DNA from: Klebsormidium nitens
Taxonomy: Eukaryota > Streptophyta > Klebsormidiophyceae > Klebsormidiales > Klebsormidiaceae
Direction of reading: 5' to 3'
Assembly (NCBI GenBank): GCA_000708835.1
Contig: DF237106.1
Span: 22,370 to 86,369, forward strand
Length of the DNA: 64,000 nt
In this document: in pieces, positions 1 to 13,300 of the stretch
Layout: every line of letters begins with the position of its first letter
How positions within the stretch are numbered: position 1 is the first letter of the stretch
Notes under the pieces: model-generated
What the model was told of the DNA's origin: nothing
Seen by the model: the letters and a program-made list of their open reading frames with translations, nothing else
Database searches by the model: none
Made by a program: the position numbers and the translations under genes

Positions 1-1087
1 GAGGGGAGCACTTTGCTGATGTCCAGCCTGGAGGCACAAAGAAGTGGATTGCATGGTTGCTTTTGGAGGGGTGCGCATGGGTGCGCATGTGACTGGCGGT
101 CAAAGGCAGGTCTGCAACCGCTGAAGCTGGAGACAAGGCACCCTTGTCCTCTTTTCCTCTTTGCTCCGCTTCTTTCAAGAGAGAGCAGTCTTGAAAGGAT
201 CACCTGCAAGATCCTCCCTAGCTGGAAGGTTGTCTTCAAGCGGGCATGTGCCATCTATTGCTCGCACAGTCATAGCATTGTCCATGCCCTTCTTTCCTTG
301 GGGAGCTGCACATCTGACACAGCATTGTCATTGCAAGATAGGACATTTCCCGGAAACTTCTTGTAGTTGGGAGCGGCCGCATGGGGTTTTATGTTGGGAA
401 ACACACCGCACCATAGATCTAGTGAGGTGTTCGAGATTCTGTTCACCTGCAGCATTGTGTCTAATGTTTGCATATAGCTCGTGATATATGTTCTTGCCTT
501 TTTGCTAGTTGCACTCAATGGCATTGCGGATTCTGTTTTGCAAATGACAAGAAACTGGGCAGGCAAGTTCAGCTCAGCTTCTTAATGCAATAAGTTCTGT
601 GAATGCAATAGGCCATGCAGATTTCAATGCCAAAAACTGAGCCAATCGAATGTCAGGTTGCCGGCATCTACATGCATAATTGCTGGTGACGGTGAAAGCT
701 TCATCTTTAGGGCACTCTAACTAGATTCATCCTGGTGCCTGCAGGTCTGTTTCGCAGCTGCCCTAAGTGTCACAAGGGCCCAAGAAGGCAGCGCGGTGCG
801 TTCTAGACGTTGGGGGGCATTGCTTCAGTGACACGCTTTGGGCTCCACTCAGTCACACTCTCTGCAAGCCGTGTGTTCAAAAGATCGCTGAGCTCCGAGG
901 CTCTTCAAGTAGTTTCAAAAAAGTATGAACGTGGTCAGAGCTAGATAAGTCCCTGTCCAGCTAGGTTGACAGTACTTGCAGCGACTCCGTAAGCCAAGGG
1001 GTAGCTGCCTAAGTAGAGGGTTCAGGATCAAAAGTAAAAGGGATCAGCAGCATAACCACAGGGTCTAGCAGCGGATCGAGTGCAACA
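1..1087. other. No gene recognised; upstream region of the RCC1 gene
   Basis: Short open frames occur on both strands here, but none shows a recognisable motif, a plausible splice pattern or biased composition. The last few hundred bases probably contain the promoter and 5' UTR of the gene starting at 1088. I see no tRNA, clear repeat or mobile element. Confidence 0.5.
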
Positions 1088-4000
1088 ATGCTCCGTCCGC
1101 GGCCAAACCGACTGGCCCCGCTCCATCTGGGTGAACGCTCGCTGAATACCATGGAAAACGACGAAAACTGCGACCCGCGCCCTAACCTGCACCGAACCCT
1201 CTCCAAAACCCGGTCTAACCCCGACGCGCCCCAAGCAAAGCAGCGCAGGCTCAAGAGAGCGCCAGACAGTGTCTCAAGTGTCCCAACTAGTAGCGGCATG
1301 CGCAATGACGAGGGGGTTAGGGGGATCCCTTCGACAACAACGGCGCTTCCTGATCTGCCCTACTACGTTCTGTTTCACATGCTGAGCACGTCGGAGATCG
1401 GGGGCCGGGACTTGGCGTGCTTGGAGAGCGCGGGGTATGCTTTTCGGAGGGCCGCGGACCAGACACCGTATCGGTACCGCTCGATTGCAGAGATGGCTGC
1501 TTATGAGCAGTGCCAGGTGGGTGAGCTGTGCTCGAATTACTGTACATCTGAGGCTTGTCGTTTTCTGGACTTGGCATGTGAGGAAAATTGATCAGGTGGG
1601 CTGTTCTGACACCTTACGCAGCTGAATGATTTCTTCACCTCGTGAGCCAGCATGAAAAGATTCAGGACTGAGCTTGAACGATTATATGCAGTTGTTGACT
1701 TCTATTTGTACTTCGATGGCATGCTGTTCAACTGTTGTGGTACTTTACACTTAGCTTTTTGTGAGAGACTGTACGGACAGATCAATGCACAATCTTAATC
1801 AACCACTTTGGCATGCTCTTAACCAAGTGGTCTATCATCTCCCCAGCTAGCCAGGGCACCCCCTGTGGTTTCTGAAACTGACCGAAGCGCACTTGTTACT
1901 GTATGGGAACCCTGTTGAAAGTCCACCGTGAAAGAGTTCCTGCCATGACCTGGCTCATTTGACGGCACTCCTGCTCGAAACAGGTTCTCACCATATCGTC
2001 TTACCATCCACTGAAGCCCACCCGTCTCCAAAACCCTTGAACAGATTAATGGATTGTGACCTAATTTTCATCAACCTGCAGAGAAGGCCCTGGCTCAAGC
2101 AACTCCCCGAGAAGGTCCAGCTCGCCCTCTTCCACCGCTGCAACCGCAGTTGGAAACGGGTCCTCGCTTACATCGGCGCAGTGGGCAGCTCGACCAACAC
2201 TGATGACCGATTCTCGGGCGGGCAAGTTTCCTCCGGGCAGTACCATAATGTGGCAGTCACTGCGAAGGGGGCCGTTTACACTTTTGGGGGAACGGAGGAG
2301 GGCTGCCTCGGCCGGGGCAGTGTGAACGGGGGAGGAAACATGCCGCGGCCGGTTCCAGCATTGCGCAGGATACGAGTGTTGCAGGTGCGTTCTTATTCTT
2401 GTTTTTCTCAAAATCTTCACGTCTGCCTTGAGTCTGCCTGTGCACTTCTCGTTTTGAACACCTTCTGGGCACTCGAGAAGAGCAATTCAGCTTGTGTATC
2501 TGACGAGCTGTAAGCGACGGTCAGGGCGGAAGTCATGCTGAGCTGGGTATCGTAGGCTTTCCTTTTCAAGTCATTGGTAGTCGAGAGCGCACGGATTTTG
2601 ACAATTTGCAGGTGGGCATTATTCCTCACTTACCAAACGACTTTACTGTCAGAGCCTGTGGCTTCCACCATCACAGGATTCACCCTTTCCTTCGACTGTT
2701 CAGAGGGCCTTACAAAATGATAGGCGCAAACTATTGAAAGCCACGACGTTTGAAAGCCGAAAGGGAGCTAGTGTTCGCCTGCACCAGGTTTGCGTGGTAC
2801 TTCACAAACAAAGCTTTTCACCCTGCGAGCTCTTGGCGGCAGCTGCCGAAACCCAGGCAACATCTTAGGGCGTATTCCCATCTATTCGTTACCCTCGTCC
2901 ACGGGTCAATAACCCACTTTCGTCACAGTTAGCTGTGGCCGTGAACAGTCTCTTGATAGTATTGCACGCTCCAGTGAAGTACTGGTACAGAAAAACACTT
3001 CCATTTCGATAACAGGTTTCGCAAGCACACAGTCGGCCTGTGCCCACCTTCCCGACGGCACTGAAAACGTCAAGCTCCTCTTACTTCTTCCATCCAGGTG
3101 TCGGCAGGCCAGTCGCACACCGTCCTCGCAACTAGCAGCGGCGAGCTGTATACCTTCGGGCTGAACCAGTTCGGGTGCTGCGGGCACGGGTCCTTGGAGA
3201 AGCACCTCGTTCACGAGCCGCGCCTAGTTACCGGCATGGGGGGGGCGAAGGCGGCGCGCGTGTCCGCAGGCATGGCGCACACAGTGGTAAGTAGTGGACG
3301 CTTTATCGGACGATTGCCAAATGGCACCATTCAATCGGACGGCGTACAGCAACGTTGAGGCGAAGGCAAAAAGTACTGGATTTCCGTTGGCTAGGCCTAA
3401 GTCGAGTTGCATCACTCCGCCGGCTCATCCAAACTTAGATCTAGGATTTCAAGTCCTGCTCCCGTACCGATTCTACAGACCGAGACCCGTCCCCACGTGT
3501 CCCCCCGGACAGTCAAATAGCTGAAAATTGACGCAAATTTGACACGTGTCCTGTTGCCTCGCAACTTTGTGTCTCGTTCTAGTCTGTCATTGTTCCCTTC
3601 TTTTTCTTGGTTCCTCACGCTCTCGGGCCCCTTCCCGTCTCCTGCTTGTTTCGTTTGACATTTTGTCGTTTTGTTGCCTAATTGACTTCGTTTTAGTCGC
3701 CTGATAATATCTAACGATGACGAAAGCTTCTAGGCTCGCTGATAAGTCCCAGACCAGTCGTCAGCATTCGCTGGAGTCCGCTTTTCACGATTTCGTCCTT
3801 GGGCCAAGACGGGTCCCCGCCTCAGGGAGCCCGATGCTGCGATTCGGGCTCCCTGAGGAGTGATGCTTTACTTCGATTATGATTCTTGATCAAGTCGAAG
3901 CAAGCAGAGTCCTTCATCTGGTTGTTGAGCAATCAATCAAGCGCGACTGCTTTCAAACCTTCTTGCGGGGAATGGAAATATTGGCTGTTATGAGGAAGCC

Positions 4001-7000
4001 ATCTTAGCCAGGCACTGAGATGTGGGCCGGCGTCGTAACCCAGTGTCTGGACGTGGCAGTTTTCGTCCTGACTTATGTTTTTTATGCCGTACAATTGAGA
4101 GGACAAGTGGTGGTCGTAAAGTCACTCCTTGGACATTCTAGTCCAGAGGTGGCTCGCAGAAACAGATACCACTGGTGCTGACGCGTTGTCACATCATAGA
4201 AAAGACGGAAAAGTCTTGAGTCTTCGATCTAGACCCCGCTTTTATTCAGATAATCTCAGTATCAGCGGTCCAGATCGATCCATAGCCCAGTTTCTGGCCG
4301 TCGATACCGGGGTTAATGAACGAAGGCGAAGTCCAGGTCGGCGTGTTAGGGTGCACCTTCTTAGTTGTCTTCATGGATCCTGACAGGATCGCCCCGTCGC
4401 TTCGTAGTAATCAAGATCCTCAGGCTTCAAGTCTCCTATTCTTCTAAAGACGACCCGTTGCTTGCGTCACCCTTAACGTCAAATTTAATCGCAGAATCCA
4501 GGAAGTCAGAATCAGCATTCGTGGCAATGACGATAAATATGACTGAGTGGACCCACTCAATGGGAGTTTGGTGCGTTCTGATGCCACGATTGCAATCACT
4601 GTTCAAAAATCTGCGCTCTAGTAAGTGCTTACGAGGATGTAGCGTGCTGAAATTTTTGATTGTTTACCTGCTAGCCTCGTTAGCTTCTTTCTACTGCCTT
4701 GCATTGATTGCCATGAGCGGCGTAGAACCGCGCAGTCGATAAGTTATGTCCTGGTGATGCTAACTGAGGTCTTCAAAAGAATCCGAGCAGTGTTCTTTAG
4801 ATTCTTTTGAGCCTTCGGATTCCCTCCTTGCTCCGTCCCCTTCCTTGTGCATACTTAAGTTATGTTGTTGCATCTCTTCCTATACTTAACCAGGCAGCCT
4901 AATGGCGCTCTTTGTTGGTCACCAACAACAAGCTTTTGTCTCCTTAACCTAGGTTGAGTGACTGCTCTGAAGTCCCTAAGCAAGGGATCGATTCACAGGC
5001 TTTTTAATCAGACAGTGTCTTGGCGTCGTCAGTTCCGTACACTTCAACCCTCGTTCTGGACAGTTTGATTCCAGGACACACGAAAGCTGCGGTTTCATTG
5101 CCGCACGTTGGAGTCGAGCGCTTGTTATGCTTGTTTTGGTAGGTCCAGAGCGCCTCAGTGCTGCGGGCAATGATGACGGTTTGGTATGGGGTCCCCTTCC
5201 GGCACACGTATGCCAATTCTAACTCCTCAGACGCCACGGTGCATCTCAGATCATGCCGCAAAATACTCTCAAGTACGTTGTTCCGGCGCAGCTTTGTGTT
5301 TGTACGTTGGTACTTTGATTGTTTTGGTGGTATTCTAGCCTGCCTGCGAGAATGGAAGGAAGGAGAACAGGGACTCCCGGCGGATACCTTAGGAACATCC
5401 TTCCATCATTACCACTTTAATCGACGGTCAGATAAACAGACTCGATCAACCCCACACCGTCGATCCTGGGGGTAATAGTTAAGAGGGGTCTTGTACGTCG
5501 GCTTGGGAGTCCACGTTCTCCCTCCTTCCGTTCGGCAATGATTGGGCGAAAGAAGCCTTTGCAACACTTTCTCGGTTGGCCTTCCTTGAACCTTCTTCAC
5601 TGTGGTTTTTTTGTCGTGGGTTGGCCACTTATCCGTCTCCGTTTCTCTGTGTCGTTGAATCCCAATGCACCTGATTTCCTGGGCGGCCTGCCAGCATGCG
5701 CAGAAGGATTGTCCAGCCGCCAAAAGGTGACACGGTGGTGTTGCAAAAGGCACAACCACTCATGCCCCATTTCTGGGTCGAGTATCAGGGTTCGAATATC
5801 AGGGTTCGAGTATATTGCCGACCCTAGAGTGTCTTCTTTCCAGATCACAAGAGAAGCCCTTCGCTTTGGTGCAATTCTTTTCCAGAGCATCTGTGCCACC
5901 TCTGCTCATGTCAATCTCTGAGCCAGCTTGTCTCTCTGAGCCAGCTGGCTGAGGACGTCAGAAAAAATTTGGGAGGACCAACAACTGGAGTGACTTGTTT
6001 ATGAGACTTCTGGAGACATCGGGCGGACTCGGCTTGTAATCAATTGGTACGGGGTCCATATAGAGAGGCAGCAATGATGCTGGCGAGTTGGCGGACTCTG
6101 TCAAACGTGCCGAATTGCACAATGATATGCTGCTCGACGCGGTTTCTCTTGTTGAAAGCATTTCAATGTTCGTCTCGCCACAATTTCCTGTCTGTTTTCT
6201 TGTTTTTAATGGCGGATTAGCAGCTTGCGAACCACCGCTCAGAGGATTGGACTCACTTATCTGTAGCTGGCACGTCAAGGCAAAGAACTGCGATCAACGT
6301 CATCAGGTAACTGTCTATACTGGATTCTGACTGTTGGTCTCTCACGCCGATTCGCTGTCAATTTGGAGCCTGATGGCCACGCGGTATTGGTTGGTGACAA
6401 AGATGAAGATCAAGAATTAGGCCGCGCTACCAGCGGTGTGCCAAAGAGATTGAGCCAATTGATTTGAAAGATGATGAACTAAGTGTTCTAAAGACTGAGT
6501 TTAATAGCAAGAATTCCTTTCAACACTGGCTATTCTCGCTTGGAGCATATTGAGCTGGGCGGAAGGGAGCCAATCAGTAGACGCTTTCAGGATTGAAGCT
6601 TGCTTTTCACGTTCCGGAAGTGCCGACCATGGGTTCCAGTCGGCGCTGCGCTCGAAATATGCCAATGGATTATCTTGATCAATCCCTCCTTGGCAAAACA
6701 GATCACCAGTAGCGATTGGGTGCTGCCGCTAAGAGCGGATCGGTGACCCAGGCCCAGCAATCACGTTGTCCTCGTTTTCTCAGTTCTTAGGGTGACGTGG
6801 CAATGATTAAGCAAATCTTTGATTTGAGCATAATCAGGAGCGCCTGATTACGATGCCACGACCTAATTCACCTGAAGTACAATCATCAAAAACTCGAGCT
6901 TCTTCTGCCAGTCCTATCAGCGTGACCGCGTCACCTCTCACCCGGCAACTATGTTTCTTCCGACATGCGGGTTAAAGAGTTGTACTTGGACGCTTGCACT

Positions 7001-9250
7001 GAAGATGACGTGGCGACCGAAACCACACGTTTCAGATCCTTGCCTTTCTTCAAATCTCAACCAACTTGGCAAGGATTATGTATGACCATGGGTTGCAACT
7101 CATGATGTTTTGGTCTGATGCCATCACTAGATCACCCCCAAGTAATTCCTTTGAGGTGTTGGTGCTCTTTCGTTTAACCAATATCAGATGACCACGGGTT
7201 AATTAATCCCCAGCATTTGAATCGCGTAGAGTCGCACCCATTTGATGAGTCTCTCACCTCAATCGTCTTTACCAGCTTTGACTCTGACAAGCAAGTTGTC
7301 TTCTCAACCAGCTGCTGAATCCAGTTTCCCTAAACCGCAGGTCGCTACGGATCAGGGAAAGCTGTACACTTTCGGACGCGGCATCTTCGGGCGCCTCGGA
7401 CTGGGCACCGAAGCGGACGAGGCCTTTCCGCAGCTCGTCCAAGATTCCGACCTCGACGACGAGTTCGTAACCCAGGTTTCCGCGGGGGTTAGCCATACGT
7501 TAATCGTAACCCGGGCCGGTAACCTCTTCTCGTGCGGGTACGGGTTGAAAGGGCGGCTGGGCCATGGGGGGGAGGTGAACGAGCTGCGGCCGCGGTTAGT
7601 GGCGGGTTTGCAGGAGGCGGGGGCCCACGTCATGCAGGCGTCAGCAGGGTGAGTTCTTGCTATTCAAGGTCTTAATGATATTCAAATCAGGAACGTGGAA
7701 CACACCACCTTCTGCAGGCCGGACGCTCTTGCGTTGACTGATTGATTGCACGTGATTGCAGAGTTCCGCAGAGTGCTGCAGAGTTTATGTAAAGCAAGAC
7801 GGATGCATTGGAAGAGGTGGTAACCTCAAATGACCGCGTTTCCGAGTGGAAGTTACGCAGTTCAAAGCCGTCTTCGACAATGGGTATAAGGCCCCTCCGC
7901 AGTTCAGAAGGCTCTTGCGCCGGGACTGCTGACGAGCCTGTACAAATCTACAACACCTTATCCTTTCTAAGCAATCTCCTTACCACGTTGTGAATCCTCC
8001 GCCTGCAGCCCTGAGCACTCCGGCGCCGTGACTGCGGACGGGCGCGTTTACACCTGGGGCGGCGGCTGGTGCGGCTGCCTGGGCCACGTGGCCGAGGAAA
8101 ACGAGCTGGCGCCGCGGGAGGTGGAGGGACTTGGAGACGTGCTGGCGGTGCAGATCAAAGTGGGCAAGCGGAAGACGTTCGTCGTATCAGACGTGGGGAA
8201 GGTGAGTCGACGGACCCTGCTTGGCGGGCTGTAGCGCAGCCTGGTAGCGCGTCTGTTTTCGCAACGTTCATGAATGTCTTCGTTCATCTTTCCGATTGGG
8301 GAGGGACTCCGCAAGTCCGTGCAGAGTAGAGTGGTTGCGGCAGCGCTTGTGGCAACGCAAGCTACTACATTCTCAAAGCAGGATCGCTTAGCTCTTCATA
8401 CAATATAAGTCGTTTCCAGCACAGCCATGACAGGAACGTCTTACAGCGTTACATTAAGTTCAAGTCGTACTGAGTAACATTAATTCATTCTTTTTGCAGC
8501 TATGGGCTTTCGGGTGGAGCGCCCTCGGAAGCCTCGGCTATGGCGAGACCGGCTTTGATAAGGTGCCCCATCCGACGGTGGCAGCGGCGCTAGTCGGAAG
8601 CAACGTCGTACAGGCAAGTGCTTCGACGGTTCTGTTTTTCGTATTTACAGCCTGCTTGGATTCTTTGTCGCTATGCGTACAAGCTGAAGGATTGGCGTTC
8701 GGCGTTCCCGTCCGGCTGAGTGTCAAAGAAAGGATTTAGCACGATCGCGCACTGCTTAGGATCAGCCTGAAAGCCACCTTCATCGTCCCGAAGAAAGCTG
8801 CACGTGGGGCGATGCATGTTTGTAAGTGGTCCGCTCCTGAGTCTCAATTCATTCCGTGCTGGGATGGTCAATTAGTGACACTTATTCAGCCAATATTTCG
8901 AACGGCCACTCACTTCGTTGCCCGTTCTGCTGCAGCGTTTTGTATCTTGATCAGTGTGAGCCAGCCGACTTGCTATGCCTAGTCACCCGTTCTCCCGTTG
9001 CTGACGTCAGGTGGGCTTCCTATCAGACGCTGACTTGCACTCGTCAATTTCATCTGACGTCGCCACAATTCCCACGCTTTTGCAGGTGGCCGCCGGACTG
9101 TACCACACGCTCGTTGTCACGCGGGCTGGGGACTCTGCGCGAGTCCTCTCCTTCGGCGACAACGAGAAGGGGCAACTAGGGGTGGCGAGCACGCAGCTCC
9201 CGACCTCGCTGGCGCCGTGGGAACTAGAGGGGCTCGAAATGAGGGGCTGA
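1088..9250 (+). CDS. F-box-like / RCC1-repeat protein, seven coding exons
   Basis: Proposed exons are 1088-1516, 2082-2384, 3098-3286, 7341-7648, 8009-8201, 8500-8613 and 9086-9250. All junctions keep one frame and give 566 residues. Residues about 84-125 look like a degenerate F-box (LPDLPYYVLFHML). The rest is RCC1 repeats, seen as recurring SxGxxHTVxxTxxGxxYTFGxxxxGxLGxG units such as VSAGQSHTVLATSSGELYTF. RCC1 repeats form beta-propellers that act as exchange factors or protein-binding platforms; with an F-box this would be a substrate-recognition subunit of an SCF ubiquitin ligase (inference). A second in-frame ATG at 1151 is an alternative start. Intron 3 is about 4 kb, and intron 6 begins with GC rather than GT. 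The end of the coding sequence is tandemly duplicated downstream. RCC1 assignment is firm; the F-box is tentative. Confidence 0.85.
3820..3857. repeat. Perfect 15-bp inverted repeat inside the RCC1 intron
   Basis: Arms at 3820-3834 and 3843-3857 (CCTCAGGGAGCCCGA and its complement) flank an 8-base loop. It lies within the 4-kb third intron of the RCC1 gene and is the clearest structured sequence there. The rest of the intron (3287-7340) shows only scattered short open frames; the most coding-like is on the minus strand at 5004-5261 and has no ATG start or recognised motif. Confidence 0.6.
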
Positions 9251-9353
9251 CATCAGTAGCCGGGATGAGAAGGGGCAATTAGGGGTGGCAAGCACGCAGC
9301 TCTCGGCCTCGCTGGCGCCTTGCGAACTAGAGGGGCTCGAAATGAAGGGCTGA
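9164..9353 (+). repeat. 103-bp tandem duplication of the RCC1 gene 3' end
   Basis: The last part of the RCC1 coding sequence (from GAGAAGGGGCAA at 9164 to the stop at 9250) recurs with a few substitutions from 9267 to a second TGA at 9351-9353. The period is 103 bp. The second copy is downstream of the stop and would lie in the 3' UTR. Confidence 0.85.
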
Positions 9354-10397
9354 CGTCGGATAGCCGGTTCAAAGTCGTAAAGTTGCTCGGGGGAAAGCAT
9401 GGAGTAAAACCGAATGATTGACGCTCGTTATGAGGGTTTCGTGTACAGATATTGCATCTAGGAACTTGTACTCATTTCACAAGAATAGAGCTAGAAGTAG
9501 GTCGTGTAGCATGGTAGTATTGATATAGATGGAAGCGTACCCTTGGTCGCTTCCTCAATCAGTGTCGAGTTGACGCAGAGCAGCAACATCCTTGTTAGTC
9601 AGGTGACAATTCATACACTCGTAAGCCGCTTCTACGGAGTCCGCGCCGTAGCTGGAGTGCGCTACAGCTCTTAATATGGTTCCCTTAAAAATCTTTAAGC
9701 TGGCTGCATTATGTTCCGACCAGTCGCTTCGTTTCCGTTATCTGCGTCCTCAGAGGCGACAATAGGTTCAGAAACTCGCTTTCGAGGAAGTTTGCGCCAT
9801 GGATCGAAGATCATGCTATCAACCATGCAATCTCAGGATGTTTATTCGCGTACAAAAGGCATGCCAGTGTACAAAAGTGAAAGGTGACTCGAGGATTAAT
9901 GGCCGAGTCACATTCCACGTCAAATATCCATCGTTCACGTTGTGCGCCAGCGCACGACGGGCTTGCATGCAATTTGAGATGCTTAGATTGAGCCTGCGTG
10001 GCGTTTTGTGAGCCGGACTCAGAAGAAAGATGCCGTGCAATGGCCGGGAAATGCATCCATGGGCCCGGAGTATACTGCCGCCACGTGCCGTTTGCCTCTA
10101 TGCAAGAGTGCAAGCTGAGTCAGTTCATGCAAGAAAACGCAACACTCTTATATTCATGATCCTGCTTTTGATTTCTCAAGTCAGTGTTCGACTTCGCCTC
10201 GGTCCGTCTTCAATGAGCTACGCCATGATGGTGCTTATACTAAGGTTTCTAAACAATTTTACGTGCGACTCGGCTTCAAGAGACAGCATTTCTGCAAAGC
10301 CGACTTTTGCGACAAGTTGCGACCGTGCCCTTTACCATGCAAGGTTCGAGTCTGTCGCTCTACATCGCCCAATCGCCCAGATTGATAGGCATCCTTG
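9354..10397. other. No gene recognised between the RCC1 and LRR genes
   Basis: This is the interval between the RCC1 gene on the plus strand and the LRR gene ending on the minus strand, so both 3' ends face each other. I see no family motif. Open frames around 9799-10113 on both strands lack support. Confidence 0.4.
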
Positions 10398-13300
10398 TCA
10401 CACTAACATGCATTCCGCAATCAACAAACCTTGCTCAGAAAGCGCCTCGTCACCTAGCGCCGCACACGCCGTCAGGAACTCGTTCCGGGGCTCCTCGAAC
10501 GGAAACCGCACCTGGAAAAGCGGGATCTCTCCGTTCTCGAACACCATCACCGGGCTGCATTCCGCCATTTTCAGCAGCGGCTCGTACCGGATTCCGGCGG
10601 AATTCAAGCGGAGCGTAAGGTCGGCCGTGCTCGCAAACACTGGCAGGCGCATCGGGGATGAAGCGGCAATAAACACCGCTAAACCCCTCGGGACGGCGAG
10701 ACGGGAAACGGGGAACACGGCCGGGCGGTCGCCTACCGGGTCGGTTTGGGATGCCCGGTTACTTTTTGGGTTAGCGCAGCGGCTCTTGGTGGGAGTCGTG
10801 AAGGATCGGTAGACGCTTTCCGGTGAGTAGGAGAGTGCGGCGAGGACCACCGGAACGGCTCGCAGCTGCGGAAGGGAATGAAGGCACGTCTTGTAAACGA
10901 CAGCTCGTCACATAAAGGGACCCAAGCTTGAGGCCAAATCAAAGTTCTCTAGGTTGCACAGGAATCATGGGAATATGCTCTCTAAGCCGAAAGAGCCTGG
11001 CGACAGTTTCTGACGGGACACCGGAAGAGACTGACTACTTTGAGCCACTCTGACACCGACTGATTGGATTTGGTAACAGCAGAGAAGAGCCCCCATACTA
11101 CTTTTGTACAAGCTTCCGGTTTTGGAAGAATCTATTGAAAATCAGATGCCGCCTTGCGAGGCCCTCTGCTAATTTTCACTACCCAAGCCCTACCCAAGCC
11201 CGTCAAACCATTCATTTCCGTCTTTTCTGGCTTACTACTTGAACCCCACATGCCGAAAGCAATCTGCCAATCACGTCCAAATAGTGCGTTAATGAGCGAG
11301 TATATTAAGCGTCCCCTTTGGCTCTACAACCCTCGCGGTAGAGTCCCGGGAATGACGAGAACGTTGTTCTAACGGTCGACTTACTCACCAGTAGATGCAA
11401 TGCAGATCCCCAACACCTTGAGCCACCCCCTTCTGAAAACGCCTGACGGAGGTTTTTAGCCTTTTGCCTTTGTAAGCGGACGCTGGTCACGTCTAAGAAC
11501 AGCCTCTCTTGCCGTGCCAGCTCCTGGACGATGAACGGGCATGCATTTGGAAACTCCTGCTTTATACGGCGTTGCCTTGCCTCCTCCTCTAAGAGCTGCT
11601 CTAGGAGGCCCACCATAGCGTATCTTTGGCACTGGAGAAAGATAAGCGGTGAAACAAAGCTTCAGGTAGACTTTGAAACTTCAACGAGAGAGCGCCAGAA
11701 CGTGAAGTTAGATGCCAACGTGGCTCCTGAAGTGCTTGGTCAAAACACGTGCAGAAAGCCCTTCTGCATAGACTTAAGTAGTACTTGTGAAAAAGCGCTT
11801 TTCGGCTGATGTTGCAACTGATTGCTTTCAAAGACATGACCACTCGAGCTCCTCGTCAGACTTACCGTATATTTCTATTTTGTCGAAATGGCACGTACAG
11901 ACGGTAAGAACTCGGAACGTCACAAGCCGTTACAGATGTGACCACCTCCATCTCCCGCTGTGGAACATACAGGCGATTAAGAGTCAGCGCGCGCCCGCCC
12001 CAAGGAGGCCGGCCGCGGCGCCGCCCACGAGCGCGTCAGCGTCAATCTAGGCTTGATCATGAAAATCCCCGGACGGCGCGCGCGCGCTTTCGCCCAGGAT
12101 AATCTATGTGCACCCGTTTGATGTGACCGCTTCCGACTCATGATCTGTAGCGTACACTTACACGAAAGCCCATATATGGTTTTTGTCTAAAGCGGATCGA
12201 CTGATGATTCGTCTTCAAGACGCCCATAAATGCACGATGTTGCTGTCAACATTAACATTAGCGATGTCGGTCCCATCATTCAGCCGCTCGCTACCCCAGG
12301 ATCGGACCGGCCACGTGAATGTTTTCGAAATATTCATCACGCGATTTTGTGGGCAGGAGTCTGGGAAGCTCACAATCGTAGCCTAGCGTACGGACAAGTT
12401 TGATTGAACATAAGAATATCTGGCTGCATGCAGCAGTGCAAGATCGGATACATAAAGCCTGGGGGAGTGTCTCGTTTAGGCAGGTCCACTTTGGCCTCTC
12501 AGCAAACGTACAGGTTCACTTTGGCAGCAAATTTCAAGGTGAATCGACAGAAGATGTGAAGCATTATAATGAAATGCCCGACGAGATATTCATGATTCGC
12601 AGCGCTGCGTTGCTCGATCGACTCCGTCACCCTGCCAAGCATGTGCTTTGGCAGACCGCCTGTTGCCATTCCAAAGACCTCAAGTGCAAAGGCGCGCGCG
12701 GTCCTTATGTGCACAACTGAATTATTTCTGCAAGGTCTACGCTTCCGGCCGCCAATGAAGAGACTGTCTCGGCAGCCCAAGTCGAATCAGGTTGGGAAGC
12801 CTAATGACAATGAAGACAGGAGAAACGGTTTGCAAACAGCAATATCGGGCCCTGTCTGGTTCAAAGTTTACAGTCACTATCCTGATATTGTGTGTCCGCC
12901 TTAAGCATGCTAGCATTTCCATGTATCAAGTTACATTTCTGAGCTTATCTGACAATCTTTCAACTGACCGGCCTTGAGTCACGCTTAAATACCGGGACGT
13001 CCAACTCTATTACCCTACGCAAGATAGATACACTTTCTGTACCGTTCCCGCTTATGCCAAGCTAAAACTTTGATAGTGGTGTGTCTACGCACGCGAGCCG
13101 GGAAAATCTTCCCTCAATTCAAGGGCCATCTTCTCGTCCAAACTCCCTCGATCCGCGGCATACTTTGGCGACCCCACCTCTAGGCGGGCCAGCCTTCTCA
13201 TCGCCGCGAAGCGCTCGACGATCAGCACTCCAAAGCCCTTCCTCCGTTCGATGGCTTCCTTTAGCAGCGATCCGACGGTGAACAGGATCCCGAGCAGCGA

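Noticed and set aside
5773-5815. GGTTCGAAT-like words suggesting a tRNA T-arm
   Set aside because: They form a 17-bp tandem repeat, and no acceptor, D or anticodon arms can be folded around them.
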